Positions 1 through 8,415 of a stretch of 16,186 nt of DNA are shown here, piece after piece; positions within the stretch are counted from its first letter, which is position 1, and each line of letters begins with the position of its first letter. The translations under genes were made by a program, and so were the position numbers. Origin of the DNA: Erysipelotrichaceae bacterium (lineage in GTDB: Bacteria; Bacillota_I; Bacilli_A; Erysipelotrichales; Erysipelotrichaceae); contig CAAEDX010000124.1 of the NCBI GenBank assembly GCA_900754715.1, positions 1 to 16,186 of the forward strand, in the 5' to 3' direction. The notes under the pieces were generated by a model, which did not search any database, was not told the origin of the DNA, and was given only the letters and a program-made list of their open reading frames with translations.

Positions 1-3000
1 TCTGCCATTGCGCCGGAATATCTTTTTGCAGCATATGCTGGGCTAATACAGCCTGTGCCTTTTCCCGCTTATCTTGCAGGCAATAGCGAAATGCGGAAAG
101 ATAGGCATAGACTTCCTGTGTGCCCGCATCATATTGTCCACAATAAGCGAATTTGACTATTTGTTCATCCATATTCGTTTTATTGAGACGATTATTGATC
201 AGATATTTACGAACGCTGCGATAAAACTGAAAAGTAAATTGTCTGGCATATAGTATCGTGACAATGACATCTGCATATTGCGAAAAAGTTTTTAACGATA
301 ACTGCATCAGATCATGTGCACATTCTGCCGGCTTAACGCTGAGCGCATATTGAAGCAATTGATTTAATTCCTTGTCTTGCGCATCATGATTCTGCCATGC
401 TTTCAAAAATCTGACCAGATGGACAGATAATGCTTGGGCAAGCGTAAGGTAATCAATCGATTGCTCTTGTACAAACAAAGAGAAGAAACCATAGCTTGCT
501 TCCCGATAATCTAAATGGCCGATGACATTCCTCATCAATATCCGCTCATTCTCAGAAAGCGAGAAGATCGACTGAACATATTTATGCAAAAACAGCTGAA
601 TATTTCCTACCATCAGTGATAGCAGAAAAGCACGTTTTATTTGCTCATCCAGATGACATTCCTGTACAAAGCTCATCACATCTTGTGTAAAAGGAACATA
701 GGTATCGTGGTATATGCTGTCATAATGATCATATTGCTTCATTGTTGTCACGATAAACGTATCATCTATCTGCTGAGATGAATCAATTAATAAAGCATCA
801 AGATATAATTTCATATACCGCCATTCTTTATAAAAGAAATCATATGTGACATTCCATTCCAGCTGTGCAAGATAAACCGTGCGCAAGAAAAGCAAGAATG
901 CATAAACTTGTCGTTCATCTCTTTCATCGATTGCTCCCAGCGAATATGCTGGACTATGATAAATATCGTCATCATAGAGCACCCTGAAAACAAACGCATA
1001 AACGATCATCTTATAAGTAGGGTTCAGACAATTTTTCTCAAAATCAAATACGCCATCCTTTTGTGGATAAGCTGATAAAATTCGCACACAATCTGTTTTA
1101 AAACGGCGGACTCCGTTTTCATCCCTAAATGCCAGCGGATATTCCAACAAAAGCACCTCATCTTCATCAAAAATGATTTTAAGCAGATCCAGCATAGCCG
1201 CATCGCGATTGTTCAGCTCTTTCCAAGAATCTTCATTTAGTAAGTTCCAGGTTTCTTCCAGATAAACATTCTGTAAATAATTCTGGCATAGCTGTGCAAA
1301 GATCCGATGTGGATCCGCATGACTTCTCGCCAATGCAGACAGATCTTCCGCATCTAATTCTACTGGCAATACATTGATCAGATTAACATAACGAGATTCT
1401 CCTGTTTCATTATAAATCTGAAACGCAAAATTCTGATATGACTGCAAAACTTCTGCATACGTCTCTTCCCACACATTTGATTCGATCAGGTGACTGCGTA
1501 CTTTCACATCAGATAACAAAGTATGCAATTTATCACAAATTGCTCCATCATGACTTGCCATAAGATAAGACAGGATATAGGGCAATAAATTATACGGCAG
1601 TGTATCTGGAGCGCTCTTATCCAATATATTCTGAATCGCAAAACCAGAATTCATCAGACTGATTTTATTAAATTCTTTTCTGAACACCGCTTCGCAAACG
1701 ACGATACGCCATAAGTTTTTATCAATGTGACGATTCATATGCTGTAAGAAAGAGCTCCATGCCTGCTCATTCATTGGATCTTGGATCAATGCATCATAAT
1801 ACCACTTAAACACATGTTCGCGATGCAGCTCCTTATACGCCGGAATAGGGACCAGACGCACCCATTTCATAAAGGACATCAGATCCTTTTCCCACAGCAC
1901 AGTAAAAGCAAATTCAATAACCTGATAATAATTGCTTATTTTTCCATAATTAGTCTGCGGCACACATCCTCGGATCTTTGCATACAGTCTGGTAAATCCA
2001 GTTTCTGCCTTAGGCTGGTAAATCTTGTATAAGTACAGTACGCGGCAATAATAATGACGCTGACAATACATGGCCATCAGACAATTGATCACTGAAACTT
2101 GATCTTTGATATGTGCCATGAGCAGTGAATGTGCCATCTCCCATGTAAAGGAATGTGAAAAGACTTCAAAAGCTTCTGGCATAAGCGTATTGATTCGGAA
2201 ATTTTCTGTCAATACGCGAATCATCAAGGCATCCCTATTATCCATTGCTTTAAACTCATTATTTTGCAAATAGGATAGTGCCTGTGCATATCGCCGTAAT
2301 GAAATCAATGTTTCAATATATTGCTCCAGCAATTCTTCTGACACGGCATTCAACGACCATCGTTCTGTGTATGCATCAAACAATTTTGCATAAGCATCCG
2401 TTGCGCCGATATGATACAGCTCATGAAGACATGCTTCCCATTGATCGATCGAGCAAGTTGTATCAAACTTTTTCAGATACCATTTTGTATAAGCGCGCTG
2501 AATTTCACGCATACGCTGTTCATCAAGCTGAAAAACCGCAAAATAATATGTATATGCATCAGTGTCTTCACCATTTTCTTCCAGCTTCTCACATGTTTTT
2601 TCATACAATTGCTGGCCGATTTTTTCTAATTCTGGCAGCTGCGCCGCAAATGTTTCCGGGATCCATTGTTCCCCAATATCTTCGGCTGTCACATGCGCAA
2701 TATATGTCGCCAATGCGTACATTGGCAGATCCTGTTTGACCATAGACAAAACTTGTCCGAATGCAGATAAAAGCTGCAATTGTTTTTGAAGCTTTGTCAC
2801 TTTTACTGTGAAATGATATCGGATAATTTCATCGATGGAATGATGACGGTAGTCATACACACAGACCCATGACAACAAACGTAAGAAAGGCATACTGAGC
2901 TCATTGTTTTCGAAACGACGCTCCCACAGCAACGCGATCGTCTTTTGAAACAACTGCGTGCTGATATCGCTCTTCAGCAGCCGCTGAATATCTTTTTCCT

Positions 3001-5266
3001 GCCAAAGATCAGGATATTGAAAAAACTGATACAGCTTCCATACACTGGTTTCTTGCTTTGGATCAATGATCGGCAATACAGCATCAAGCAGTTCAAAGCA
3101 ATCACAGTCCATAAATGTAGATGCGATAAGAGTAACGACTTTTGAATTTAATTCCATATCTGGAAAAACAGTATAAAGACTTTTGATCAATTCCGGCAAC
3201 GCAAATAATCTTCGCTTTTTATCTATCTTAGAAAAATGTGGCCGTCCTTTGAGATCTTTCACCGTCTGACAATATTCTCCTAGAATGCGCTCTATGCTCA
3301 CTGTTGAATTGGCACGTACCATGCGCACAAAATACAAATATGGAGCTAATGCATCATTACAAAGCGCAAATCGCTTTGCCAGGCCAGTATCGTTATTATT
3401 ATTCGTTGATATCTGTCCAATGCGATTTAATTCAGTAAACACGTTTTTCTTATCTTCAGGAAGAATATAGGGAATCCAAGACGATTGTACATAGGATGTC
3501 ACGATCTGTGCATCAAAACTATTTGCGCCTTTCCATTTTTTTACAAAATCTTGTCCTGTAGATGCGTCAAACAACTCTGTCTCAAACTGTGTCAATGTAA
3601 CTTGGCACTCATCATGATGCATGATCCGCGCAGCACACGTAAGTATCATTTCTTTATCATTCACGGACAAATGATCAAAACTTATCGAACGAAACAACGG
3701 TGAGAGCAAGATCCCTTGATAATCTTTTTGATCAAAAAGCGATCTTAACTTATCCAGATCATTTTCCTGTGATTCAATTATCGCTGCTGAACTGCTGTTC
3801 TGAACGATTTCAAAACTTTTTCCGCTTCTTTTGCACTCAAACTCTGGCAGATATAACTGCAAAAATGACACGATATCAGCAGCGTATGCTTTGAAATTAA
3901 CAATACCGGCAGCTTCTATTATCTTTTCAAACACTGGCAATGGAACATGCCCTTCCTGAACAAGTTTAACACTTAGCGTTTCCTTGATTTTTGTCATAGC
4001 ATGATCAAAAGCATCCTGATTCATCAGATTGTCTAGTCCGCTCATCCATATGCCGTCAGCCTGTATGACCAGCTTAAAACATTTTCTGCGTTCAAAATCG
4101 CGCAATACGGTAATCGGCACTTGATAATCCAATGCTGGATGTGTCGATTTGTTTTTAGAATCGACCACTGTACCTTTAGTCGCATAGCTGACCAGATAAA
4201 GATAATTTACCGTATGGATCGATATTCTTTTTGGTAAGAGCTTGGCTTTTGTCAAATCAAAGATTACTGACTGATCATTATTATACTGAATATCTGGAAA
4301 AAATGTTTCATTCACGTATTCTTGATCGATAAATCCAGAATTGTTTTTACAGAAACTGATGATGCCATACTGCAGGTTCTGCTCATCTGTCTGTGGCGGT
4401 GTATTCGCTGCAATATGTTTATTTTCTAAACGGAATAAAATTACACCTGGATACGTTTTGTCTTTAACTACATAATGGCTCTGAAATACGAATTCATCTT
4501 TAAGGTAAATCTTCACAAATTCTTCCACGCTATTCGCATAATCACGATAATTTTGAATATGACATTTCCCCAGTAATTCAGGAAAAGCGGAGGCATGAAA
4601 CAAACCATTTTTCAATATGGCATCTCTAAGCAAATGACGTATACGGCTGATACATTTTGCATCAAGAGCTGGCTTTGTTTTCACTTCTTTTTTCTCTACT
4701 TCCGCCGTATCTAAATATTCACTGTCGATATGCAATGAAATATAAATCTCTTTTGGATACGCCTGACATATTATGACCGGTTTATCATAGTCTATCGTCA
4801 GCTCATTTGACCAATATCGCACCAAATATACAGCTTCTTTCATATTTACAGTTTCTGTTGTCTTGATCTGAGCTTGTTCCCAATTAAACTGTACCTGAGC
4901 GCTGTCGTTCTCTCCATAAGCTGACTCGTAATCAGAAGTGATCCATCCTGTTTCTTCATCATGGCGAACCAGCAGACCATAAAGTGCTCCGAGCTGTTCA
5001 TCCGGATCATCAAACGAAGAAAGCGCAATGTGCTGATGTTTGACATCTGAGGCGAGAATGACTGTTTCATGGCCGCACGTCCCTTTGATCACGAATTCCG
5101 GCAGCGCTGTACTGATCCATTTTTTCAATCCTTCTTCTGCATAATCACTGATCATGATCTGACGTTTAGCAAGCTGCTGCGAAAGCTGGCTTAACAAAAC
5201 TTCACCTTTTTCTACAACGATCTGTGTAATCGCCTCAACAATTATTGTCCGCTCTGATTCTGTCAT
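1..5266 (-). CDS. Giant soluble protein of unknown function, 3' end outside the window
   Basis: An uninterrupted minus-strand frame of 1755 codons runs from an ATG at 5266-5264 to the left edge without a stop, so the full protein is larger. The start is supported by AAGGGGGA (5275-5282), 8 nt upstream, and by an extended -10 promoter at 5309-5317. I see no signal peptide and no membrane segment, so it is probably cytoplasmic. Residues about 1-60 look helical, about 65-190 and 240-400 look rich in beta strands, and from about 410 on the protein reads as a long series of amphipathic, Tyr/Trp-rich helices resembling a TPR- or HEAT-like solenoid. I recognise no catalytic motif. The layout (beta-rich N-terminus, long helical remainder) loosely recalls DUF5717-type proteins of Clostridia, but the length is greater than I expect and I do not rely on this. 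It is visibly AT-richer than the genes to its right. The reading frame is certain; its function is unknown. Confidence 0.9.
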   Translation of the reverse strand, partial: MTESERTIIVEAITQIVVEKGEVLLSQLSQQLAKRQIMISDYAEEGLKKWISTALPEFVIKGTCGHETVILASDVKHQHIALSSFDDPDEQLGALYGLLVRHDEETGWITSDYESAYGENDSAQVQFNWEQAQIKTTETVNMKEAVYLVRYWSNELTIDYDKPVIICQAYPKEIYISLHIDSEYLDTAEVEKKEVKTKPALDAKCISRIRHLLRDAILKNGLFHASAFPELLGKCHIQNYRDYANSVEEFVKIYLKDEFVFQSHYVVKDKTYPGVILFRLENKHIAANTPPQTDEQNLQYGIISFCKNNSGFIDQEYVNETFFPDIQYNNDQSVIFDLTKAKLLPKRISIHTVNYLYLVSYATKGTVVDSKNKSTHPALDYQVPITVLRDFERRKCFKLVIQADGIWMSGLDNLMNQDAFDHAMTKIKETLSVKLVQEGHVPLPVFEKIIEAAGIVNFKAYAADIVSFLQLYLPEFECKRSGKSFEIVQNSSSAAIIESQENDLDKLRSLFDQKDYQGILLSPLFRSISFDHLSVNDKEMILTCAARIMHHDECQVTLTQFETELFDASTGQDFVKKWKGANSFDAQIVTSYVQSSWIPYILPEDKKNVFTELNRIGQISTNNNNDTGLAKRFALCNDALAPYLYFVRMVRANSTVSIERILGEYCQTVKDLKGRPHFSKIDKKRRLFALPELIKSLYTVFPDMELNSKVVTLIASTFMDCDCFELLDAVLPIIDPKQETSVWKLYQFFQYPDLWQEKDIQRLLKSDISTQLFQKTIALLWERRFENNELSMPFLRLLSWVCVYDYRHHSIDEIIRYHFTVKVTKLQKQLQLLSAFGQVLSMVKQDLPMYALATYIAHVTAEDIGEQWIPETFAAQLPELEKIGQQLYEKTCEKLEENGEDTDAYTYYFAVFQLDEQRMREIQRAYTKWYLKKFDTTCSIDQWEACLHELYHIGATDAYAKLFDAYTERWSLNAVSEELLEQYIETLISLRRYAQALSYLQNNEFKAMDNRDALMIRVLTENFRINTLMPEAFEVFSHSFTWEMAHSLLMAHIKDQVSVINCLMAMYCQRHYYCRVLYLYKIYQPKAETGFTRLYAKIRGCVPQTNYGKISNYYQVIEFAFTVLWEKDLMSFMKWVRLVPIPAYKELHREHVFKWYYDALIQDPMNEQAWSSFLQHMNRHIDKNLWRIVVCEAVFRKEFNKISLMNSGFAIQNILDKSAPDTLPYNLLPYILSYLMASHDGAICDKLHTLLSDVKVRSHLIESNVWEETYAEVLQSYQNFAFQIYNETGESRYVNLINVLPVELDAEDLSALARSHADPHRIFAQLCQNYLQNVYLEETWNLLNEDSWKELNNRDAAMLDLLKIIFDEDEVLLLEYPLAFRDENGVRRFKTDCVRILSAYPQKDGVFDFEKNCLNPTYKMIVYAFVFRVLYDDDIYHSPAYSLGAIDERDERQVYAFLLFLRTVYLAQLEWNVTYDFFYKEWRYMKLYLDALLIDSSQQIDDTFIVTTMKQYDHYDSIYHDTYVPFTQDVMSFVQECHLDEQIKRAFLLSLMVGNIQLFLHKYVQSIFSLSENERILMRNVIGHLDYREASYGFFSLFVQEQSIDYLTLAQALSVHLVRFLKAWQNHDAQDKELNQLLQYALSVKPAECAHDLMQLSLKTFSQYADVIVTILYARQFTFQFYRSVRKYLINNRLNKTNMDEQIVKFAYCGQYDAGTQEVYAYLSAFRYCLQDKREKAQAVLAQHMLQKDIPAQWQ

Positions 5267-5308
5267 CCCTTCATTCCCCCTTATCAGTTTTAAAACTTAC
5301 TTTTCATC

Positions 5309-5317
5309 ATTATATCA
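5309..5317 (-). promoter_or_regulatory. Extended -10 promoter of the giant gene
   Basis: On the minus strand the sequence reads TGATATAAT, a perfect TATAAT preceded by TGN (extended -10), about 43 nt upstream of the start codon. No convincing -35 lies 16-18 nt upstream, which is usual for extended -10 promoters. The leader contains a 12-bp palindrome, AGTTTTAAAACT (5286-5297), of unknown role. Confidence 0.55.
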
Positions 5318-5383
5318 CAATCATTTTTGTTTACGGCAGATCGGAGAAAGCCTTTCCAAAAAGTCACAGATATGATACACATT

Positions 5384-5420
5384 AAAAAACGTCTCAAGAT
5401 CCTTTAAGATCCCAAGACGT
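5384..5420 (-). terminator. Rho-independent terminator after the XRE membrane gene
   Basis: Read on the minus strand, the arms at 5420-5408 and 5401-5389 pair over 13 bp (outer six and inner four Watson-Crick, three central G-U pairs) around a 6-nt loop. The hairpin is followed at once by a run of T. It lies 27 nt past the stop of the XRE gene and separates it from the giant gene. Confidence 0.85.
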
Positions 5421-5446
5421 GTTGTTGGATAAAGCGTCAGACATGA

Positions 5447-6391
5447 TCACTTTTCTTCCCGCCTGCTGTTGCGATACTCCAGAATATTGATCAATCCTGC
5501 GGTCAGGATAGCGACGATCGGAAAGATGATCCAAATGATCTCCCAGTTTTTCTGCGTGAGACCGACAAACAGAAAGATCATGGCAGCCAATGGCATGGTG
5601 ATGCCCCAGATGAACGCATTGCGCGATGCCTGCTGCTCTTTATCCTTCTCTTTGTTGGCTGCTTCAAAGTAGATGAACCGGCGATATGCCCCATTCATGA
5701 TCCCCGCCGGGATGATCAGCATCATGGCCGCGGCAGTGAAATAAAACAAGATCGCCGCATAGCGCTCTGCCACATCCTGGATCAGCGCATCGGCCGCCAC
5801 CGTGGCGCATAATCCAAAAATGATCAGAAAGATGCCTGAAGTGATGATCACCATGAACCGTTTCTGAAACTTCTGATACGCTTTGTTCAATGTCTCTACA
5901 TCACTGCGGCTGACATAGATCTTCTGCTCATCCAGATATTCCCAGCGATGAGAATCACGGATGCCGAAAGCGACAAAGACAGCGACTGCGATGCCGACCA
6001 TGAACAGAAAGAATGCTGCCCCGACCTCCTCATTAAACAAGATCGGAATGGTCACGCCGCACAAGATGAGCGCCACACCGATTGCGATGGCAAACGCAAA
6101 GGGACGTTTCCATTTCAGATACTCCTGGATCGTTTCCTGCGTGACGATGATCGTGCCCTCATCCTGATCTTCCATATCCTGATTGCCCTGTTCATTTTCT
6201 TCATTGAGCAGATAATCGATCGAGACATGAAAGAGCCTGCCTAACTGAATCAGTTTTTCCGTCTCTGGATACACCTGTCCATTCTCCCATTTACTGACGG
6301 CTTGCCGGCTGACCCCCAGTTCATAAGCCAGCGCTTCTTGCGACATTCCTTTTTCTTTCCTGAGCTTCTGCAGCTTTTCATTGAATTTCAT
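5447..6391 (-). CDS. XRE-family HTH protein with six-helix membrane domain
   Basis: Membrane-anchored DNA-binding protein of 314 aa, probably a transcription factor. Residues about 3-60 form an XRE/Cro-type helix-turn-helix, with the typical run SQEALAYELGVSRQAVSKWE and a Tyr-Leu-Leu ending. An acidic linker follows, then six hydrophobic segments at about 97-119, 123-144, 179-201, 212-233, 259-278 and 283-304. The frame is open back to 6412, but I chose the ATG at 6391 because AGAGGTG sits 6 nt before it and the HTH begins directly after. Proteins with this plan are common in Bacillota and are thought to link a membrane signal to gene control; the signal here is not evident. The gene stands alone, with its own terminator. 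A likely -10 (TATAAT, 6505-6510) and a cluster of CAACC/GGTTG half-sites (6462-6482) lie upstream. The family assignment is firm; target genes are unknown. Confidence 0.88.
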   Translation of the reverse strand: MKFNEKLQKLRKEKGMSQEALAYELGVSRQAVSKWENGQVYPETEKLIQLGRLFHVSIDYLLNEENEQGNQDMEDQDEGTIIVTQETIQEYLKWKRPFAFAIAIGVALILCGVTIPILFNEEVGAAFFLFMVGIAVAVFVAFGIRDSHRWEYLDEQKIYVSRSDVETLNKAYQKFQKRFMVIITSGIFLIIFGLCATVAADALIQDVAERYAAILFYFTAAAMMLIIPAGIMNGAYRRFIYFEAANKEKDKEQQASRNAFIWGITMPLAAMIFLFVGLTQKNWEIIWIIFPIVAILTAGLINILEYRNSRREEK

Positions 6392-6461
6392 ATCCATCAC
6401 CTCTGTCTGCATCGTACCTTGTTTGGCCGCATTCAGCCACCAAATGGCGTTTGCAGTTTGT

Positions 6462-6482
6462 CAACCACAGGTTGCATCAACC
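6462..6482. promoter_or_regulatory. Alternating CAACC/GGTTG half-sites upstream of the XRE gene
   Basis: The plus strand reads CAACC-ACA-GGTTG-CAT-CAACC: three 5-bp half-sites in alternating orientation, each separated by exactly 3 nt. They lie in the leader, between a likely -10 (TATAAT on the minus strand, 6505-6510) and the XRE start codon. This fits an autoregulatory operator for the XRE protein, or competing RNA hairpins in its leader. The assignment is inference. Confidence 0.4.
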
Positions 6483-6504
6483 TTTTTTTGCGGTTCTTTC
6501 TTTC

Positions 6505-6510
6505 ATTATA
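6505..6510 (-). promoter_or_regulatory. Probable -10 element for the XRE gene
   Basis: A perfect TATAAT on the minus strand, 114 nt upstream of the chosen start. The -35 17 nt further up (TCTTCA) is poor. It would give a leader of roughly 105 nt carrying the CAACC/GGTTG half-sites. Confidence 0.4.
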
Positions 6511-6564
6511 TCGAAAAAATGACGAGATGAAGATCACATTTCGATTCACACATCAAGATGATTC

Positions 6565-7812
6565 TCAGACCGTCTTGATCTGTTTACTAGTCTGCGCGCG
6601 CTGTCCTCTGTCCGAAGCAAGGTAAAGCGGGATCGCCAGCAGCTGCGCGATCACGGATACAGCGACCATCGCCGGTATGCTCAGATCATAAAGCACGCCC
6701 ATGATCCAGCTTCCAAGAAACCAGAACACACCAAAAGAGCATTCAAAGATCCCATAACCTGTCGCGCGGCTGTCTTTAGGAACGATCGAGGTCACCACTG
6801 CTTTCAGGATAGATTCCTGGGCGCCCATGCCGATTCCCTACAGCGCGATGCCGATCAAAAGCATCGGGACAGAATGCGCAGAAAAGACAAAGATCGCAAA
6901 TACGCTGGAAAGCAGCGTGGAGATCATCAGCGCCTTTACGCCGATCTTATCATAAAGATATCCGAACACGACCGCAGCGATCGCATCCACTAACATTGCG
7001 CCGGCATAAAGCAGAGGAAGCGTTCCTTCTGTGACCAGCGCGGATGTTTGCGCAAGATCGGAAGCAAGACCAGCATATACGTTAGAGACGTGCATGATGA
7101 TCAGGGAATAATCGATGAATCCAAACGCAAAGCAGCTGATCCCCGCAATATAGAACACGAAACTTTTTTTTCATGCGAAATGGAACATGTTCCTCAGGTT
7201 CGGGCTCAAAGCGCTCAGGATCAGGAAACTTGCGCCACGTAAACAGCAGCAGAATCAGCGTGATCGCTCCAGGGATGGCCAGCACTGCAAAACAGCACGA
7301 ATAAGTCTGAAAGACATCACCAGATACAGCAGCACCGGTCCCAGGAACGCACCGATCTGATCCAGCAGCTCCTGAATGCCAAAGCTCTTTCCCGCTCCTT
7401 CCTGAGATGCGGCAAAGGACATGATCGTATCTTTGGCTGGCTTTTTGATGGCTTTGCCCATCCGCTGGATGAGCAGCAGCAGACAGGCCCATATCCAGCC
7501 ATGTTCTCCGACCAGTGCCAGCGCTGGTACTGCCATCACATCCAGCACATAGCCGATGACCGTGACCAGCCAATATTGCCTGGTCTTATCGGTCAGTTTT
7601 CCAAACAGATAGCGCATGGAATAGCCGATCAGCTCTCCTAATCCGGAGAAAAATTTGATCGCGCCGGCAGAAGCGCCCATGATGGACAAATAGGCTCCCC
7701 GGATGCTGGAGGCCCCTTCATGCGTCATATCCGAAAACATGCTGACGATGCCAAACAAAATGAGAAAGACCATCGCCTGTGACAGATGTCTTTTCCTTTG
7801 TCCGCGCTTCAT
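6565..7812 (-). pseudogene. MFS transporter, broken by two frameshifts and one stop
   Basis: Degenerate major facilitator superfamily exporter of about 415 codons, the usual MFS length. The start is an ATG at 7812-7810 that overlaps the marR stop as ATGA, with AAGGAG 8 nt upstream. Joined frames give a normal MFS with hydrophobic helices, the GKLTDKTRQ loop after the second helix, and near the C-terminus GIGMGAQES. Three lesions are visible. (1) Near 7303-7315 the frame changes after LYLVMSF; one missing base restores TYSCCFAVLAIPGAI. (2) In an A run of 8 (7164-7171 on the plus strand) one extra base shifts the frame; with seven A the protein reads MKKSFVFYIAGISCF. (3) A TAG at 6838-6840 stands in LIGIAL*GIGMG, where related proteins as I recall them carry Trp (TGG). 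The gene shares an operon with marR, suggesting an efflux pump once induced by the MarR ligand. Sequencing error is possible for the homopolymer, less so for all three. Confidence 0.85.
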
Positions 7813-8276
7813 TTCGATCGCTCCTTCACGCGTGCGGTCATTTCTGGAAAACCCGCCTTGCTCTCTTGTTTGCAGCGAGCGTACAAAATATCCAGCAGAC
7901 GGGCAAATTCTTTTTGTTCCGGGCGCGAAAGCGGCTCTATGAGCCATTCATAAAACAAAGCTTCGATATGCGCTTTGGAGTTTTTCAGCTGCTGTGCTTG
8001 CGCAGTAGGATAGATGAGCTGACTGCGGCCATCAGCCGGATTATCTTTCCTTTGCAGATAGCCCTTTGCTTCCAGATTGGCAGTTTGCTTGGCCACAGCG
8101 CCTTTATCTGCCCCCAGGATCTTGCATATTTCAGATTGCGTGATGCCGGGCCTCTTCCGCACGACATGAATGAGATCAAATTCCGCAGTACCGACTCCTT
8201 CTTCCTTCATCGTCCGGGAAGTGAACTTTCCTATTTCCCTGGCTATTTTGGTGATCTGACGGTGTGTGATATCCAC
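7809..8276 (-). CDS. MarR-family transcriptional regulator
   Basis: Winged-helix repressor of 155 aa, the normal MarR length. The recognition region is at about residues 45-72 (ITQSEICKILGADKGAVAKQ) and the wing follows with the typical Asp-Gly-Arg at 82-84. Flanking helices should form the dimer interface. The frame is open further up to a TTG at 8309, but I chose GTG 8276-8274 because AGGAGGG (8283-8289) lies 6 nt before it, and the TTG falls inside the operator palindrome. The gene is the first of a two-gene operon; its stop overlaps the start of the MFS transporter by ATGA. A perfect inverted repeat covers its promoter, so autorepression is very likely, relieved by a small phenolic or drug-like ligand as in other MarR proteins. 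The ligand cannot be read from sequence. Confidence 0.9.
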   Translation of the reverse strand: MDITHRQITKIAREIGKFTSRTMKEEGVGTAEFDLIHVVRKRPGITQSEICKILGADKGAVAKQTANLEAKGYLQRKDNPADGRSQLIYPTAQAQQLKNSKAHIEALFYEWLIEPLSRPEQKEFARLLDILYARCKQESKAGFPEMTARVKERSK

Positions 8277-8290
8277 ATAGATCCCTCCTT

Positions 8291-8336
8291 TAGATAGATG
8301 TACTATCAACTAATTAGATGATAGTACATCTATCTA
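8291..8336. promoter_or_regulatory. MarR operator: perfect 18-bp inverted repeat
   Basis: TAGATAGATGTACTATCA (8291-8308) and its exact complement (8319-8336) are separated by 10 nt. The upstream arm covers the spacer and most of the -10 of the marR promoter; the other arm covers the start of the leader up to the ribosome binding site. A MarR dimer on each arm, or a pair of dimers, would block RNA polymerase. Confidence 0.8.
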
Positions 8337-8346
8337 TGCCTGTCAA
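8318..8346 (-). promoter_or_regulatory. marR promoter (TTGACA-N17-TATCAT)
   Basis: Read on the minus strand, the -35 is a perfect TTGACA (8341-8346), the spacer is 17 nt and the -10 is TATCAT (8318-8323), five of six matches. The expected start is near 8311, giving a leader of about 35 nt. The strong core overlaid by a palindrome is the standard design for a repressed promoter. Confidence 0.8.
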
Positions 8347-8377
8347 CCTCGCCAGATCCATGCGTTGCTTATCAAGC

Positions 8378-8408
8378 AAAAGACCGGAATCTCGTGCTCA
8401 TTCCGGTC
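8378..8408 (-). terminator. Rho-independent terminator after the methionine-synthase-like gene
   Basis: Read on the minus strand, GACCGGAAT (8408-8400) pairs perfectly with ATTCCGGTC (8390-8382) around a 9-nt loop and is followed by TTTT. It lies 7 nt past the stop and insulates the marR promoter. A second small hairpin, TTGCTT/AAGCAA (8365-8379), overlaps its tail. Confidence 0.8.
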
Positions 8409-8415
8409 AGTTTCT

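Noticed and set aside
2278..2739. Plus-strand open frames inside the giant gene
   Set aside because: Overlap each other in several frames, lack ribosome binding sites and show no protein-like composition.
5263..5274. Four-codon mini-ORF (Met-Lys-Gly-stop) overlapping the start of the giant gene
   Set aside because: Its ATG abuts the Shine-Dalgarno site with no spacer, so translation is unlikely; the main ATG has correct spacing.
6459..6464. Perfect TTGACA on the minus strand as -35 of the XRE gene
   Set aside because: No -10-like sequence is found 16-19 nt downstream; the region there is GC-rich (GGTGGC).
8277..8309. N-terminal extension of the MarR frame from a TTG at 8309
   Set aside because: It lies inside the operator and includes the ribosome binding site of the GTG start at 8276; the shorter protein matches normal MarR length.
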